From assembly GCF_049568105.1 (NCBI RefSeq), contig NZ_CP145335.1, forward strand, positions 1,178,001-1,242,000: 64,000 nucleotides of DNA, read 5' to 3'. This stretch comes from Salinisphaera sp049568105 (GTDB taxonomy: Bacteria > Pseudomonadota > Gammaproteobacteria > Nevskiales > Salinisphaeraceae). A program made the position numbers and the translations under genes. Positions 36,466-44,275 of this stretch are shown piece by piece; within the stretch, counting starts at the first letter, position 1, and the number at the start of each line of letters is the position of its first letter. Under the pieces are notes generated by a model that saw nothing but the letters and a program-made list of their open reading frames with translations, was not told where the DNA came from and ran no database searches.

Positions 36466-36655
36466 GGCAGCGACTCACTGTCTGCGACATTGGTCTGATT
36501 CAATTGCGCAGTCTGTCCACTGCCGGGCTGGCCTGCAAGCACCGACAATGGATAAATAATCGGATCGTGGATGGTCTGACTCCTGTATGGCCATGAGTTC
36601 AATCCCAATCCTGACTGCGTACCGGTATATGGGGGCGACGTGCGACACTTGAAGC

Positions 36656-37624
36656 ATGAATGTGTTCGATCGGATCTACGCTCTCCACAAGCAACTCGCC
36701 GGGGCCCGGCGGCCGGTACCCAAGGCTACGCTAGAGGCACGACTGGAATGTTCGCCGGCCACCGTCAAGCGCATCATTCGGGATATGCGGCTGTATCTGG
36801 ATGCGCCCATCGAGTACGACCGCGAATATAACGGCTATTACTACGCCGGCGAGGCCGATGCCCGCTTCGAGCTGCCCGGGCTATGGTTCGATGCCGCTGA
36901 ACTGGTATCGCTGCTGGCCATGGATCAACTGCTGGAGACCTTGGAGCCCGGATTGCTATCGGCCGACTTGGCGCCGGTACGGCGTCGGCTCGAACGCATT
37001 CTGGAATCGCGGGCGATGGGCACCGGCGAGCTATCGGCCCGGACCCGGGTACTGCGCGCCACTGCCCGACGGCCCGGGTCGGCGTTCGCCGACGTAGCCG
37101 GAGCACTGGCCATGCGCCGACGGCTGACCATGCGCTATCACGGCCGGGTCCGGGATAGGGTGACCGAGCGGAGTGTCTCCCCGCAGCGGCTGGTCTACTA
37201 TCGCGACAACTGGTACCTAGATGGCTGGTGCCACGACGCCGAGGGCCTGCGCAGTTTTTCGATCGACCGGATCCAGTCGGCCGACATCGATACCGTCGCC
37301 GCCACCGATATGGACCCGCAAAGCCTGGACGCGATGCTCGGCAGCGGCTACGGGATATTTTCCGGCACCGCCGGGCAGACCGCCGTATTGCGGTTTTCGG
37401 CGGCCGCAGCGCGCTGGGTGGCCGATGAGCAGTGGCATCCGGATCAAGCTGGCGAATGGCGCGACGACGGCGCTTTCGAACTGCGCGTCCCCTATGCGGC
37501 CTCAGAAGAGCTGTTGCGCGACGTACTCGCCTATGGCCCCGAGGTCGAAGTGGTCGCGCCGGCGTCGCTTCGCGAAGCCGCCGCCGAGCGTTTGGCGCGG
37601 GCGGCTGCAATCTATGAACTGTAA
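36656..37624 (+). CDS. WYL-domain transcriptional regulator (YafY-like)
   Basis: 322 residues. A DeoR-like winged helix at the N-terminus (LHKQLAGARRPVPKATLEAR, then CSPATVKRIIRDM as recognition helix) is followed by a WYL domain (about 145-225) in which LVYYRDNWYLDGWCH matches the family signature and FSIDRIQS follows, and a WCX-like C-terminal part. WYL proteins sense ligands such as nucleotides or nucleic acids. It is divergent from the SRPBCC-SDR/ABC1 pair with 190 bases between the starts and is a good candidate for its regulator. A TATATG (36626-36631) could be its -10 box. Confidence 0.85.
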   Translation: MNVFDRIYALHKQLAGARRPVPKATLEARLECSPATVKRIIRDMRLYLDAPIEYDREYNGYYYAGEADARFELPGLWFDAAELVSLLAMDQLLETLEPGLLSADLAPVRRRLERILESRAMGTGELSARTRVLRATARRPGSAFADVAGALAMRRRLTMRYHGRVRDRVTERSVSPQRLVYYRDNWYLDGWCHDAEGLRSFSIDRIQSADIDTVAATDMDPQSLDAMLGSGYGIFSGTAGQTAVLRFSAAAARWVADEQWHPDQAGEWRDDGAFELRVPYAASEELLRDVLAYGPEVEVVAPASLREAAAERLARAAAIYEL

Positions 37625-37650
37625 ATTTTTACAGTTGCGGGTCGTGTTCT

Positions 37651-37703
37651 GACCCACCGCCGGCGGCATCCTGGGTCCCAGATCGGAATCCGACCCAGGA
37701 GAG
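37651..37703 (+). promoter_or_regulatory. Alternative hairpins covering a ribosome-binding site
   Basis: GACCCA (37651-37656) can pair with TGGGTC (37672-37677), or CCTGGGTC (37670-37677) can pair with GACCCAGG (37692-37699). The second choice covers the first bases of the ribosome site AGGAGAG (37697-37703) before ATG 37708. The central arm is shared, so the two structures exclude each other, an arrangement able to act as a translational switch. Confidence 0.45.
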
Positions 37704-37707
37704 CCCT

Positions 37708-38382
37708 ATGTCGACTTTCAAACAGACCCGTACGGCGAGCATTCACCCGGCGTACGCCGAGCTCAAAAACCACACCATCGCACTGCGCCAGCGGCTAGCC
37801 CATGCATTGTCGATCGAATACGACTGGCGTTATCACGACGGGCCCGAATGGGCGGCCCGCTACTGGCGTGCCTTTGGCGATCTGGCAGTGGATCTGGCCG
37901 AAGCCGCCGAAGCCCCGCGTTACCAGCGTGCTATCGCCCGCAGCGAATGGCCCAAACTCTCGCGCGCCGAGGCCGACGACGTACGCACGATCTTCCGCGG
38001 CCTGCTCGCGGTGGTTCACCCCGACGTCGATCCCTCGGCGGCTACGGACCTGCGGGCCGATCTCTGGCCGAAAATCGTGCGCGCCTATCGCCAGGGCGAT
38101 CGTGGCATGCTGGTTGCGGCCTGGTCGGAAACCCGGGCGCTAGTGCGCACGCTGGCCTTGCCCGAGAATGTGGTTGCCCTGCGAGCCGAGCATGATCGCG
38201 TGGCAGCGGCGGCTGCGGCCGCGGATCGTCGGTTGGCCGAAATGAGTCAGACTTTTCCGTTCAATATGCGCGACAAGCTCGACGATGCCGACTGGGTTCA
38301 CAGGCAACGGCTGGCGCTGGCTCAGGTGCGGGCCTTTACCCAGGCGCCGGACCGCGAGGCTGGGCACAAGCAGGTATCCTGA
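37708..38382 (+). CDS. Uncharacterised protein, possibly J-domain-related
   Basis: 224 residues, no signal peptide or membrane segment, mostly helical. The segment LLAVVHPDVDPSAATDLRADLW followed by KIVRAYRQGDRGML resembles the HPD-containing loop and final helices of degenerate J-domain-like proteins, in which HPD contacts DnaK; this is a weak resemblance. The N-terminal AYAELKNHTIALRQRLAHAL is a helical stretch. Upstream lies a pair of mutually exclusive hairpins overlapping its ribosome site. The SprT-like gene follows 30 bases later and is probably co-transcribed. Function unknown. Confidence 0.7.
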   Translation: MSTFKQTRTASIHPAYAELKNHTIALRQRLAHALSIEYDWRYHDGPEWAARYWRAFGDLAVDLAEAAEAPRYQRAIARSEWPKLSRAEADDVRTIFRGLLAVVHPDVDPSAATDLRADLWPKIVRAYRQGDRGMLVAAWSETRALVRTLALPENVVALRAEHDRVAAAAAAADRRLAEMSQTFPFNMRDKLDDADWVHRQRLALAQVRAFTQAPDREAGHKQVS

Positions 38383-38412
38383 GCGGCAACGGGTTTTGTT
38401 ATGGCGTTTTGA

Positions 38413-38961
38413 ATGTCCCGATCGGTGCAACACAATCTGGCTTTCGACGAAACCGACGATGCGCAGGCCCGGGCGCTCGAGCTGACCGAGTACTGGATCC
38501 ACCGGGCACGCGAGATCACCGGCGCCAGCGCGCGGCGGTTGCCGGTGCCCGAGGTGCTATTCAATCTGCGTGGCCGGGCCGCCGGCCAAGCGGTGTTTGC
38601 GCGCCGGACCCGGCGTTGTCATATCCGGCTCAATGCCGCGCTGCTGGCTTCGCATCCCCGCGAAATGTTGGACGAGACCGTGCCCCATGAAGTCGCGCAT
38701 GTGGCGATCTATCGGCTCTATGGCCGCAAGGCCAAACCGCACGGCCGCGAATGGAAAGCCTTGATGCAGGCTTTCGGGGTCGATGCCTCACCCTGCCATG
38801 CACTGCCCGCCGAGCCGACCCGCCAGCTCAAGCGTTTCCGCTATGTCTGTGGCTGCGAAGAACCCGCCTGGCTGACCAGTATTCGCCATAAACGCGCCCA
38901 GGCTGGAACCGACTATGTCTGTCGGGTTTGCGGCACAAAGCTGGCGTACGACGACGCCTGA
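38413..38961 (+). CDS. SprT-like zinc metalloprotease-fold protein
   Basis: 182 residues. The zinc-protease motif HEVAH is at 92-96 within the SprT-like fold, and a zinc-ribbon is formed by Cys146, Cys148, Cys170 and Cys173, as in E. coli SprT and the catalytic region of eukaryotic SPRTN, which digests DNA-protein crosslinks. In bacteria the role is not firmly known. It is about 15 residues longer than E. coli SprT. No membrane segment is visible. It follows the J-domain-like gene closely. Confidence 0.88.
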   Translation: MSRSVQHNLAFDETDDAQARALELTEYWIHRAREITGASARRLPVPEVLFNLRGRAAGQAVFARRTRRCHIRLNAALLASHPREMLDETVPHEVAHVAIYRLYGRKAKPHGREWKALMQAFGVDASPCHALPAEPTRQLKRFRYVCGCEEPAWLTSIRHKRAQAGTDYVCRVCGTKLAYDDA

Positions 38962-39117
38962 TATCGGCGTGTGGCGCGGGCCGCGGCGTCTGGCTGCCTT
39001 GAGTAGGGGATCGATACGAGGAGCCGCGGCCACGGCACAGCGTTCATCGAACAGTTGGGGCAGGGTCGACTAAACCCCGTGCATTCGGGGCACCGAGTGG
39101 TGTTTCCTCTCCGCGCC

Positions 39118-39573
39118 ATGGGGCGCGGCTATGCAGTCGCCTCCGATGTGGCATGGCAGCGTACGAGTTACTGGCTGCTATACGCGGCGTTAATCGGCGT
39201 GACTCTGGTCGCCTGGGTCGTTGGCAGCTGGTACGGCGTCGGCTGGAGCGCGCCAGTGATCGGCACGGGTCTGGTGATGTGGTATGCGGCAACGGCGGCG
39301 GTCGATCGACGCCTCCGTCGTAAGCAGGGCGGCGAACCGCTAACCTGGATGACCTCCTTACGGCTTCAAGTCCGTGCATGGTCGACTGTGTTTCTTGGCA
39401 CGCAGGTACTGACGCTGAGCCTGCTTTTCTGGCTATCCCTGCTAGAAAACAACCCCATGTTTCTTGGGCTGTCGCAAAAGGTCTTCGCAATCCTGGTCTT
39501 CCTGCCGCAACTGGCGCTCTATATCGCGCTGCTGATGCTTAAACTCGTAGACGAGCATCGAACGCACGACTGA
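39118..39573 (+). CDS. Uncharacterised four-helix membrane protein
   Basis: About 151 residues with four hydrophobic stretches: YWLLYAALIGVTLVAWVVGS, VIGTGLVMWYAATAAV, VFLGTQVLTLSLLFWLSLL and VFAILVFLPQLALYIALLML. Arg/Lys-rich loops sit between helices 2 and 3. I do not recognise the family. The start is uncertain: the frame is open back to a TTG at 39055, which has no good ribosome site; ATG 39118 and ATG 39133 are alternatives just before helix 1. It converges on the DUF815 ATPase gene. Confidence 0.6.
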   Translation: MGRGYAVASDVAWQRTSYWLLYAALIGVTLVAWVVGSWYGVGWSAPVIGTGLVMWYAATAAVDRRLRRKQGGEPLTWMTSLRLQVRAWSTVFLGTQVLTLSLLFWLSLLENNPMFLGLSQKVFAILVFLPQLALYIALLMLKLVDEHRTHD

Positions 39574-39653
39574 CGCTTCGTGGCTGCAATCGTGTTCGCA
39601 GCCGGTAGCGCGTTCGCAGCGTTTGGTTTGGGAGGCTGACGCGGCGTGCCGGA

Positions 39654-40541
39654 TTAGCTGGCGTGCTGGCCCGCCCAGTCGCGGGCGAACTGCTCGGCCG
39701 TCCGGCCGCTGCGATTGCCGCGGGCCAGGGCCCATTGCAGCGCTGCGCGCTCCCAAGGCTGATCAGTGCCGACTTCGGCGTCGATGCCGTAGGCCGCCAG
39801 ATGCCGGGCGGCGATCGCCAGATAGTGTGTCTGGTCGAACGGATAGAACGATAGCCAAAGCCCGAACCGCTCGGATAGCGAGATCTTTTCCTCGACCGCT
39901 TCGCCGTGATGGATTTCGCCGCTTGCGGCATCGACGGTTTTTGAAGCCTGGTTGTCCGACTGGTATTCCGGCAACAGGTGGCGACGATTGGAGGTGGCAT
40001 AGATCAGCACGTTATCCGGCGCGGCGGCCAGCGAGCCGTCGAGTACGGCCTTCAATGCCTTGTAGCTGCCGTCACCGGCTTCGAACGATAGATCGTCCGA
40101 AAACACGATGAAGCGTTCATCGCGCCCGGCGAGCTGGGCGACCAGGTCTGGCAGGTCGACCAATCGGTGGGCTGGCACTTCGATGATACGCAGGCCATGG
40201 TGAGCGAATTCCGGCAGCAGGGCGCGTACCAGTGAGGATTTGCCGGTGCCGCGCGAACCCCAGAGCAGGGCGTTGTTGGCGGGCCGGCCGGCGACGAATT
40301 GGCGGGTATTGGCCAGCAGACGTTCTTTTTGTTTGTCGATGCCCTGCAGTCGCTCGATTGGCATGGTGCTCGGTGCGGGGATCGCCTGCAGCCGGCCGTC
40401 GTCGCGCCAGCGAAAGGCCTGCGCCGACCAGTCGATATCGCCGCCGACCGCGCGCCGTTCGTCGGCCAGTTGGGCCTCGGCCGTATCGGCCAGGCGGGTG
40501 AGCTGGGAGACGAGCTGTTCAAGGGTGTCTGTATTTTGCAT
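39654..40541 (-). CDS. DUF815 family AAA-type ATPase
   Basis: 295 residues of the DUF815 P-loop family, relatives of the AAA class. Walker A GSRGTGKSS lies at 95-103, Walker B-like FIVFSDDLSFE near 145, and a conserved IYATSNRRHLLPE sensor segment near 182. The C-terminal FYPFDQTHYLAIAARHL is the usual helical lid. The family is widespread in proteobacteria without a defined role. It is monocistronic on the minus strand, with its start close to the ettA end region. Confidence 0.87.
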   Translation of the reverse strand: MQNTDTLEQLVSQLTRLADTAEAQLADERRAVGGDIDWSAQAFRWRDDGRLQAIPAPSTMPIERLQGIDKQKERLLANTRQFVAGRPANNALLWGSRGTGKSSLVRALLPEFAHHGLRIIEVPAHRLVDLPDLVAQLAGRDERFIVFSDDLSFEAGDGSYKALKAVLDGSLAAAPDNVLIYATSNRRHLLPEYQSDNQASKTVDAASGEIHHGEAVEEKISLSERFGLWLSFYPFDQTHYLAIAARHLAAYGIDAEVGTDQPWERAALQWALARGNRSGRTAEQFARDWAGQHAS

Positions 40542-40864
40542 GCGCGCAGTTTAAGTCAATGTATGGGCTGCGATGAAGACGAGCCCCATCGGAGACATAC
40601 CGCCGGGCCGGCACGCCGGCAGCAGACTGCGGCGCGCCGGCTGCTAGGGCGTATAGCGCGCCGATACATCCTAGGCGCGAGACGATAACGCCAAGATCGC
40701 TCGCGCCTGCCGGGGCGAAGTGTAGCCCGGGCAACGCAGTAGGCGCCTCGTGCCGCCCGGCTGCGCGCCGAACGCATAGACGCCGAGGCGCGAACAGGCA
40801 GCCGACAGCATAAAAAAGCCCCCGGCGGGCGCCGGGGGCTCGATAGCGCGAAACGCTGTGGCGA
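40542..40864. other. Intergenic stretch downstream of ettA
   Basis: Holds the strong minus-strand terminator of ettA (40812-40840) and, to its left, the upstream region of the DUF815 gene. No further gene is supported. Confidence 0.6.
40812..40840 (-). terminator. Intrinsic terminator of ettA
   Basis: On the minus strand AGCCCCCGGC pairs perfectly with GCCGGGGGCT around a 4-base loop (40817-40840), followed by six T (40812-40817, the first also pairing). It lies 25 bases after the ettA stop. Confidence 0.93.
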
Positions 40865-42526
40865 TCAGGCCAGCTTGCGGTGCTTGGCCTTAGCCGAGCC
40901 TTCGGACGAGCTGCCCAGCCGACGCTTGCGATCGGCTTCGTAGTCTTGGTAGTTGCCTTCTAGGAACACCACGGCGTCGTCCTCGAACGCCAGGATATGG
41001 GTCGCGATGCGGTCCAGGAACCAGCGATCATGCGAGATCACCAGTACGGCGCCCGGGAATTCGAGCAGGGCTTCTTCCAGGGCACGCAGAGTCTCGACGT
41101 CCAGATCGTTGGTCGGTTCGTCGAGCAGCAGCGTATTGCCGCCTTTCTGCAGCAGCTTGGCCAGCTGCAGTCGGTTGCGTTCACCGCCGGACAGTTCGGA
41201 GACCCGCTTTTGTTGGTCGCCGCCCTTGAAGTTGAAGCGGCCGAGATAGGCCCTGGAGGGCACCTCGTAGTTGCCGATCTGCAGAATGTCCTGGCCGTTC
41301 GAGACTTCTTCCCAGACGGTCTTGTCCGAGTTCAGCTCCTCACGAGACTGAGTGACATAGGCCAGCTCCACCGTGTCGCCAACCCGAATCTCGCCCGAAT
41401 CGGGTTGCTCTTCGCCGGTGAGCATCCGGAACAGGGTGGTCTTGCCGGCGCCGTTCGGACCGATGATGCCGACGATCGCGCCCTGGGGCACCTTGAGCGA
41501 GACGTCTTCATACAGCGTGCGATCGCCGTAGGATTTGGTCACGTCGTTCATCTCGAAGACCAGATCGCCCAGGCGTGGACCCGGCGGGATATAGATCTCG
41601 TTGGTCTCGGAGCGTTTCTGGTATTCGCGCGACTGCAGTTCCTCGAACTGTTTGAGACGCGCCTTGGATTTGGACTGGCGGCCCTTGGCGTTGGAACGCA
41701 CCCATTCCAGCTCGGATTGGATCGCTTTTTTATGCGCGTCCTCGGCCTTGGCTTCCTGTTCCAGGCGTTTTTCCTTCTGCTCCAGCCAGGAGGAATAGTT
41801 GCCCTGCCAGGGGATGCCATGGCCGCGGTCGAGTTCGAGGATCCAGCCGGCGACATTGTCCAGGAAGTAGCGATCATGGGTAACCGCGACCACGGTGCCG
41901 TCGAAATCCTTAAGGAACCGTTCTAGCCAGGAGACCGATTCGGCGTCCAGATGGTTAGTCGGCTCGTCGAGCAGCAGCATGTCCGGCTTGGACAGCAGCA
42001 GGCGACACAGCGCGACACGCCGCCGTTCGCCGCCCGACAGGTTGTCGACATGGGCATCCCAGGCCGGCAGATTGAGCGCTTCGCCGGCGCGATCCAGCGT
42101 ATTATTGATTTCCCAGCCGTCGACCGCGTCGATGGCCTCCTGCAACTCAGCCTGTTCGGCCAGCAGGGCTTCGAAATCGGCGTCCGGATCGGCAAAGGCC
42201 TCGCTGATCTCGTTGAAACGGGCGAGTTGGCCGGCGATATCGCCGAGCCCTTCCATCACGTTGCCACGCACGTCCTTGGACGAATCCAGTGCCGGTTCCT
42301 GCGGCAGATAACCGATATTGATGCCGGGCATCGGCCGGGCTTCGCCTTCGTATTCCTTGTCGACCCCGGCCATAATCCGCAGCAGGGTCGATTTACCCGC
42401 GCCGTTGTAGCCGAGCACGCCGATCTTGGCGCCCGGAAAGAACGACAGATTGATATCGCGCAGGATATGTTTTTTAGGCGGGACGACCTTGCCCACGCCG
42501 TTCATGGTGTAGATGTACTGAGCCAT
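40865..42526 (-). CDS. ettA: Energy-dependent translational throttle protein EttA
   Basis: An ABC-F protein of 553 residues (E. coli 555) that binds the ribosomal E site and gates the first elongation step in response to ATP level. Two ABC domains are visible: P-loop GYNGAGKST near residue 37 with signature LSGGERRRVALCRLLL, and P-loop GPNGAGKTT near 358 with LSGGERNRLQLAKLLQ, joined by the charged linker that contacts tRNA. ATG 42526 (MAQYIYTMNGVGK) matches the family start. Divergent from the CysH-like gene. Confidence 0.97.
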   Translation of the reverse strand: MAQYIYTMNGVGKVVPPKKHILRDINLSFFPGAKIGVLGYNGAGKSTLLRIMAGVDKEYEGEARPMPGINIGYLPQEPALDSSKDVRGNVMEGLGDIAGQLARFNEISEAFADPDADFEALLAEQAELQEAIDAVDGWEINNTLDRAGEALNLPAWDAHVDNLSGGERRRVALCRLLLSKPDMLLLDEPTNHLDAESVSWLERFLKDFDGTVVAVTHDRYFLDNVAGWILELDRGHGIPWQGNYSSWLEQKEKRLEQEAKAEDAHKKAIQSELEWVRSNAKGRQSKSKARLKQFEELQSREYQKRSETNEIYIPPGPRLGDLVFEMNDVTKSYGDRTLYEDVSLKVPQGAIVGIIGPNGAGKTTLFRMLTGEEQPDSGEIRVGDTVELAYVTQSREELNSDKTVWEEVSNGQDILQIGNYEVPSRAYLGRFNFKGGDQQKRVSELSGGERNRLQLAKLLQKGGNTLLLDEPTNDLDVETLRALEEALLEFPGAVLVISHDRWFLDRIATHILAFEDDAVVFLEGNYQDYEADRKRRLGSSSEGSAKAKHRKLA

Positions 42527-42651
42527 ACGATCCGCGTGCGCTCGAAGAAATAGACCCACCAGTGTAGCCAAGTTTGTCGCTGGCGGCATCCAAACCGAGC
42601 AGGCCGGGACGACGATGCTAAGCATATAACCAAATGATCTCTTTTGTGCTC

Positions 42652-42679
42652 TTCAAAATAACTTTTGAGCGCTTAAAAT
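42652..42679 (+). promoter_or_regulatory. Promoter and operator-like repeat before the CysH-like gene
   Basis: TTCAAA (42652-42657, 4 of 6) and TAAAAT (42674-42679, 5 of 6) are 16 bases apart. An inverted repeat TCAAAA-taac-TTTTGA (42653-42668) covers the -35 box and half the spacer, a position suited to a repressor or activator. Confidence 0.5.
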
Positions 42680-42740
42680 CCGTGGCAGATATTCACGGCC
42701 GATGCGTCGGCTTGAGTGCTTCGTCAAAGAGGTTTCAACT

Positions 42741-43370
42741 ATGAGCATCGATATTGCCAAGGCCAACGAGGAGCTCGCCGGCCGGCATCCACAGGAAATC
42801 GTCAACTGGGCCGCCGGTCTCGACGGCAAGACCATTGTGACCACTAACTTCGGCCCCTACGAGGCTGTGATCCTGCATATGGCGGTTCAGGCCCAGCCGG
42901 ATATGGACGTGGTCTGGATCGACTCCGGCTACGCCACGCGCAAGACCTATCTGTTCGCTGAGCAGCTGATCCAGGATCTCGGCCTGAACGTTCATGTCTA
43001 TAATCCGCTGTCGTCGGCGGCGCGCCGCGATGCGTTGATGGGCATTCCGGACGTCGACGATCCGCAGCACGAAGAGTTCACGCGTCAGGTCAAGCTTGAG
43101 CCGTTCGGCCGCGCGATGCGCGAGATGGACCCAGACGTCTGGCTGACGGCCGTGCGTCGTGATCAGACGGCGTTCCGTCAGGGCATGGACATCGTCTCCC
43201 AAGACAAGGAAGGCGGCGTGATCAAGGTCGCCCCGGTACTGGAATGGACCGAGCTCGATATGGAGCGCTATCTCCACGAGCATGGCCTGCCCAACGAGAC
43301 CAACTACTACGATCCAACCAAGGTGTTGGGCAACCGCGAGTGCGGTCTGCATAACCGCTTCTCGGCCTGA
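42741..43370 (+). CDS. Short phosphoadenylyl-sulfate reductase (CysH)-like protein
   Basis: 209 residues of the PAPS/APS reductase family. Visible are the phosphate-binding TNFGPYEAV (35-43), DSGY (61-64), WLTAVRRDQTAFR (134-146) and the catalytic ECGLH with Cys201. The four cluster cysteines (CC...CxxC) of APS reductases are absent, as in PAPS-using E. coli CysH. Compared with E. coli CysH it lacks the stretch with the SVGDTHTT motif between the last helix and ECGLH and is about 35 residues shorter, so it may be a divergent paralog. AAAGAGG 8 bases before ATG 42741 fixes the start. No other cys genes are near. Confidence 0.75.
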   Translation: MSIDIAKANEELAGRHPQEIVNWAAGLDGKTIVTTNFGPYEAVILHMAVQAQPDMDVVWIDSGYATRKTYLFAEQLIQDLGLNVHVYNPLSSAARRDALMGIPDVDDPQHEEFTRQVKLEPFGRAMREMDPDVWLTAVRRDQTAFRQGMDIVSQDKEGGVIKVAPVLEWTELDMERYLHEHGLPNETNYYDPTKVLGNRECGLHNRFSA

Positions 43371-43406
43371 TATCGACTCGATATCGGTCGATTGTCGGCC
43401 AGCAAG

Positions 43407-43437
43407 GCGCATGGGTGTTAGCCCATGCGCTTTTTTT
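43407..43437 (+). terminator. Intrinsic terminator of the CysH-like gene
   Basis: GCGCATGGG (43407-43415) pairs perfectly with CCCATGCGC (43422-43430) around a 6-base loop, followed by seven T. Confidence 0.95.
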
Positions 43438-43552
43438 ATGCGCGCTCGATAAGTTAGATATCGATGAATGGGGTCGTTGAGCGTGCGGGCTTTTAGTTAG
43501 GCCCACGATGCGGTTTAGAGCCACTCGTGCTACCGAGCGGCGCGGCTGGCCT

Positions 43553-44225
43553 GTGGGCTGTTCAAAGCACTTTGGCTCAGGATCTGGCGTATCTGATTCT
43601 GGCCACGAGGCAAGTTAGCTTCTGGTTTCGCACTGCTGTGCGAGCCCCTTCTTTTGCTTGCCCAAAAGAAGGAGCCAAGAAAAGGGCACCCGACACGGCG
43701 CCGGCTACGCCGGTGCACTCCGATGCTCGCGGCCACGGGATGCGGCCAGAACTCGGGCCACTTTGGCGGCCCTCAGACAGCTGGCCGCACCGGCGCAGTG
43801 CGCCGGAGACCCGTCGCCGCTGCGCGTCTCCGTCGCCGTGTCACGGGACTCAATACAGGCACCCACTGCGACATCGCGGGCCGGCTCTGTATTCGGACTC
43901 CCTTGGGCGCAGCGCCGAGCAGTGGAGGGCGCAAGCGATAAAGACGGCCGGATGTTTGAGTCGTGCGTAGCACGGCGAGTTTCCGGCCGTCCGCTTGCGG
44001 CCGCAGCCGCGCAGGGCACCGATGCGTCAGCATCGGCGCTAGACAGGGTGCCCTTTGTTTTGGCTACTTTTATTTGGGCAAGCAAATAAAAGTGGCTCGC
44101 GCATCAGCGCGAAACAGCCCGGTGTGGCGGGCACGTGGGTTATTCAAAGCACGTTGGCTTGGGATCTGGCGTAGCTGATTTTACCCACGAGATCGTTTGA
44201 AACTTGGTTTTGCACTGATATGCGA
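43553..44225. repeat. Structured non-coding repeat element with flanking direct repeats and inverted arms
   Basis: Fills the 0.9-kb gap between the CysH-like terminator and mltF. Direct repeats of about 90 bases (43553-43643 and 44135-44225; shared core TTCAAAGCAC, GGATCTGGCGTA, CTGATT, CCACGAG) flank inverted arms (43643-43691 and 44046-44097; shared CTTGCC loop, AGCC, AGGGCACCC). Each inverted arm is itself a hairpin: CTTCTTTTG / CAAAAGAAG (43648-43671) and ACTTTTATTTG / CAAATAAAAGT (44066-44093). The stems differ in sequence yet stay perfectly paired. Further hairpins lie at 43698-43716, 43943-43991 (10-bp outer stem, 5-bp inner stem), 44019-44036 and 44098-44111. Open frames here overlap on both strands and look spurious. 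No transposase is visible. Confidence 0.75.
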
Positions 44226-44275
44226 AACAGCCGGCTCGCCAAGACCCAATGATCGGTTGGGCCCGATAGCGATGC

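Noticed and set aside
43371..43406. Continuation of the CysH-like protein beyond 43370
   Set aside because: The frame ends in a clear stop after ECGLHNRFSA and a strong terminator follows at once, so the short length is real and not a frameshift artefact that I can see.
43654..44089. Arginine-rich open frames on both strands of the repeat element
   Set aside because: Several frames overlap in all phases, none has a ribosome site or recognisable domain, and the DNA is organised as hairpins and repeats, so they look like shadows of a non-coding element.
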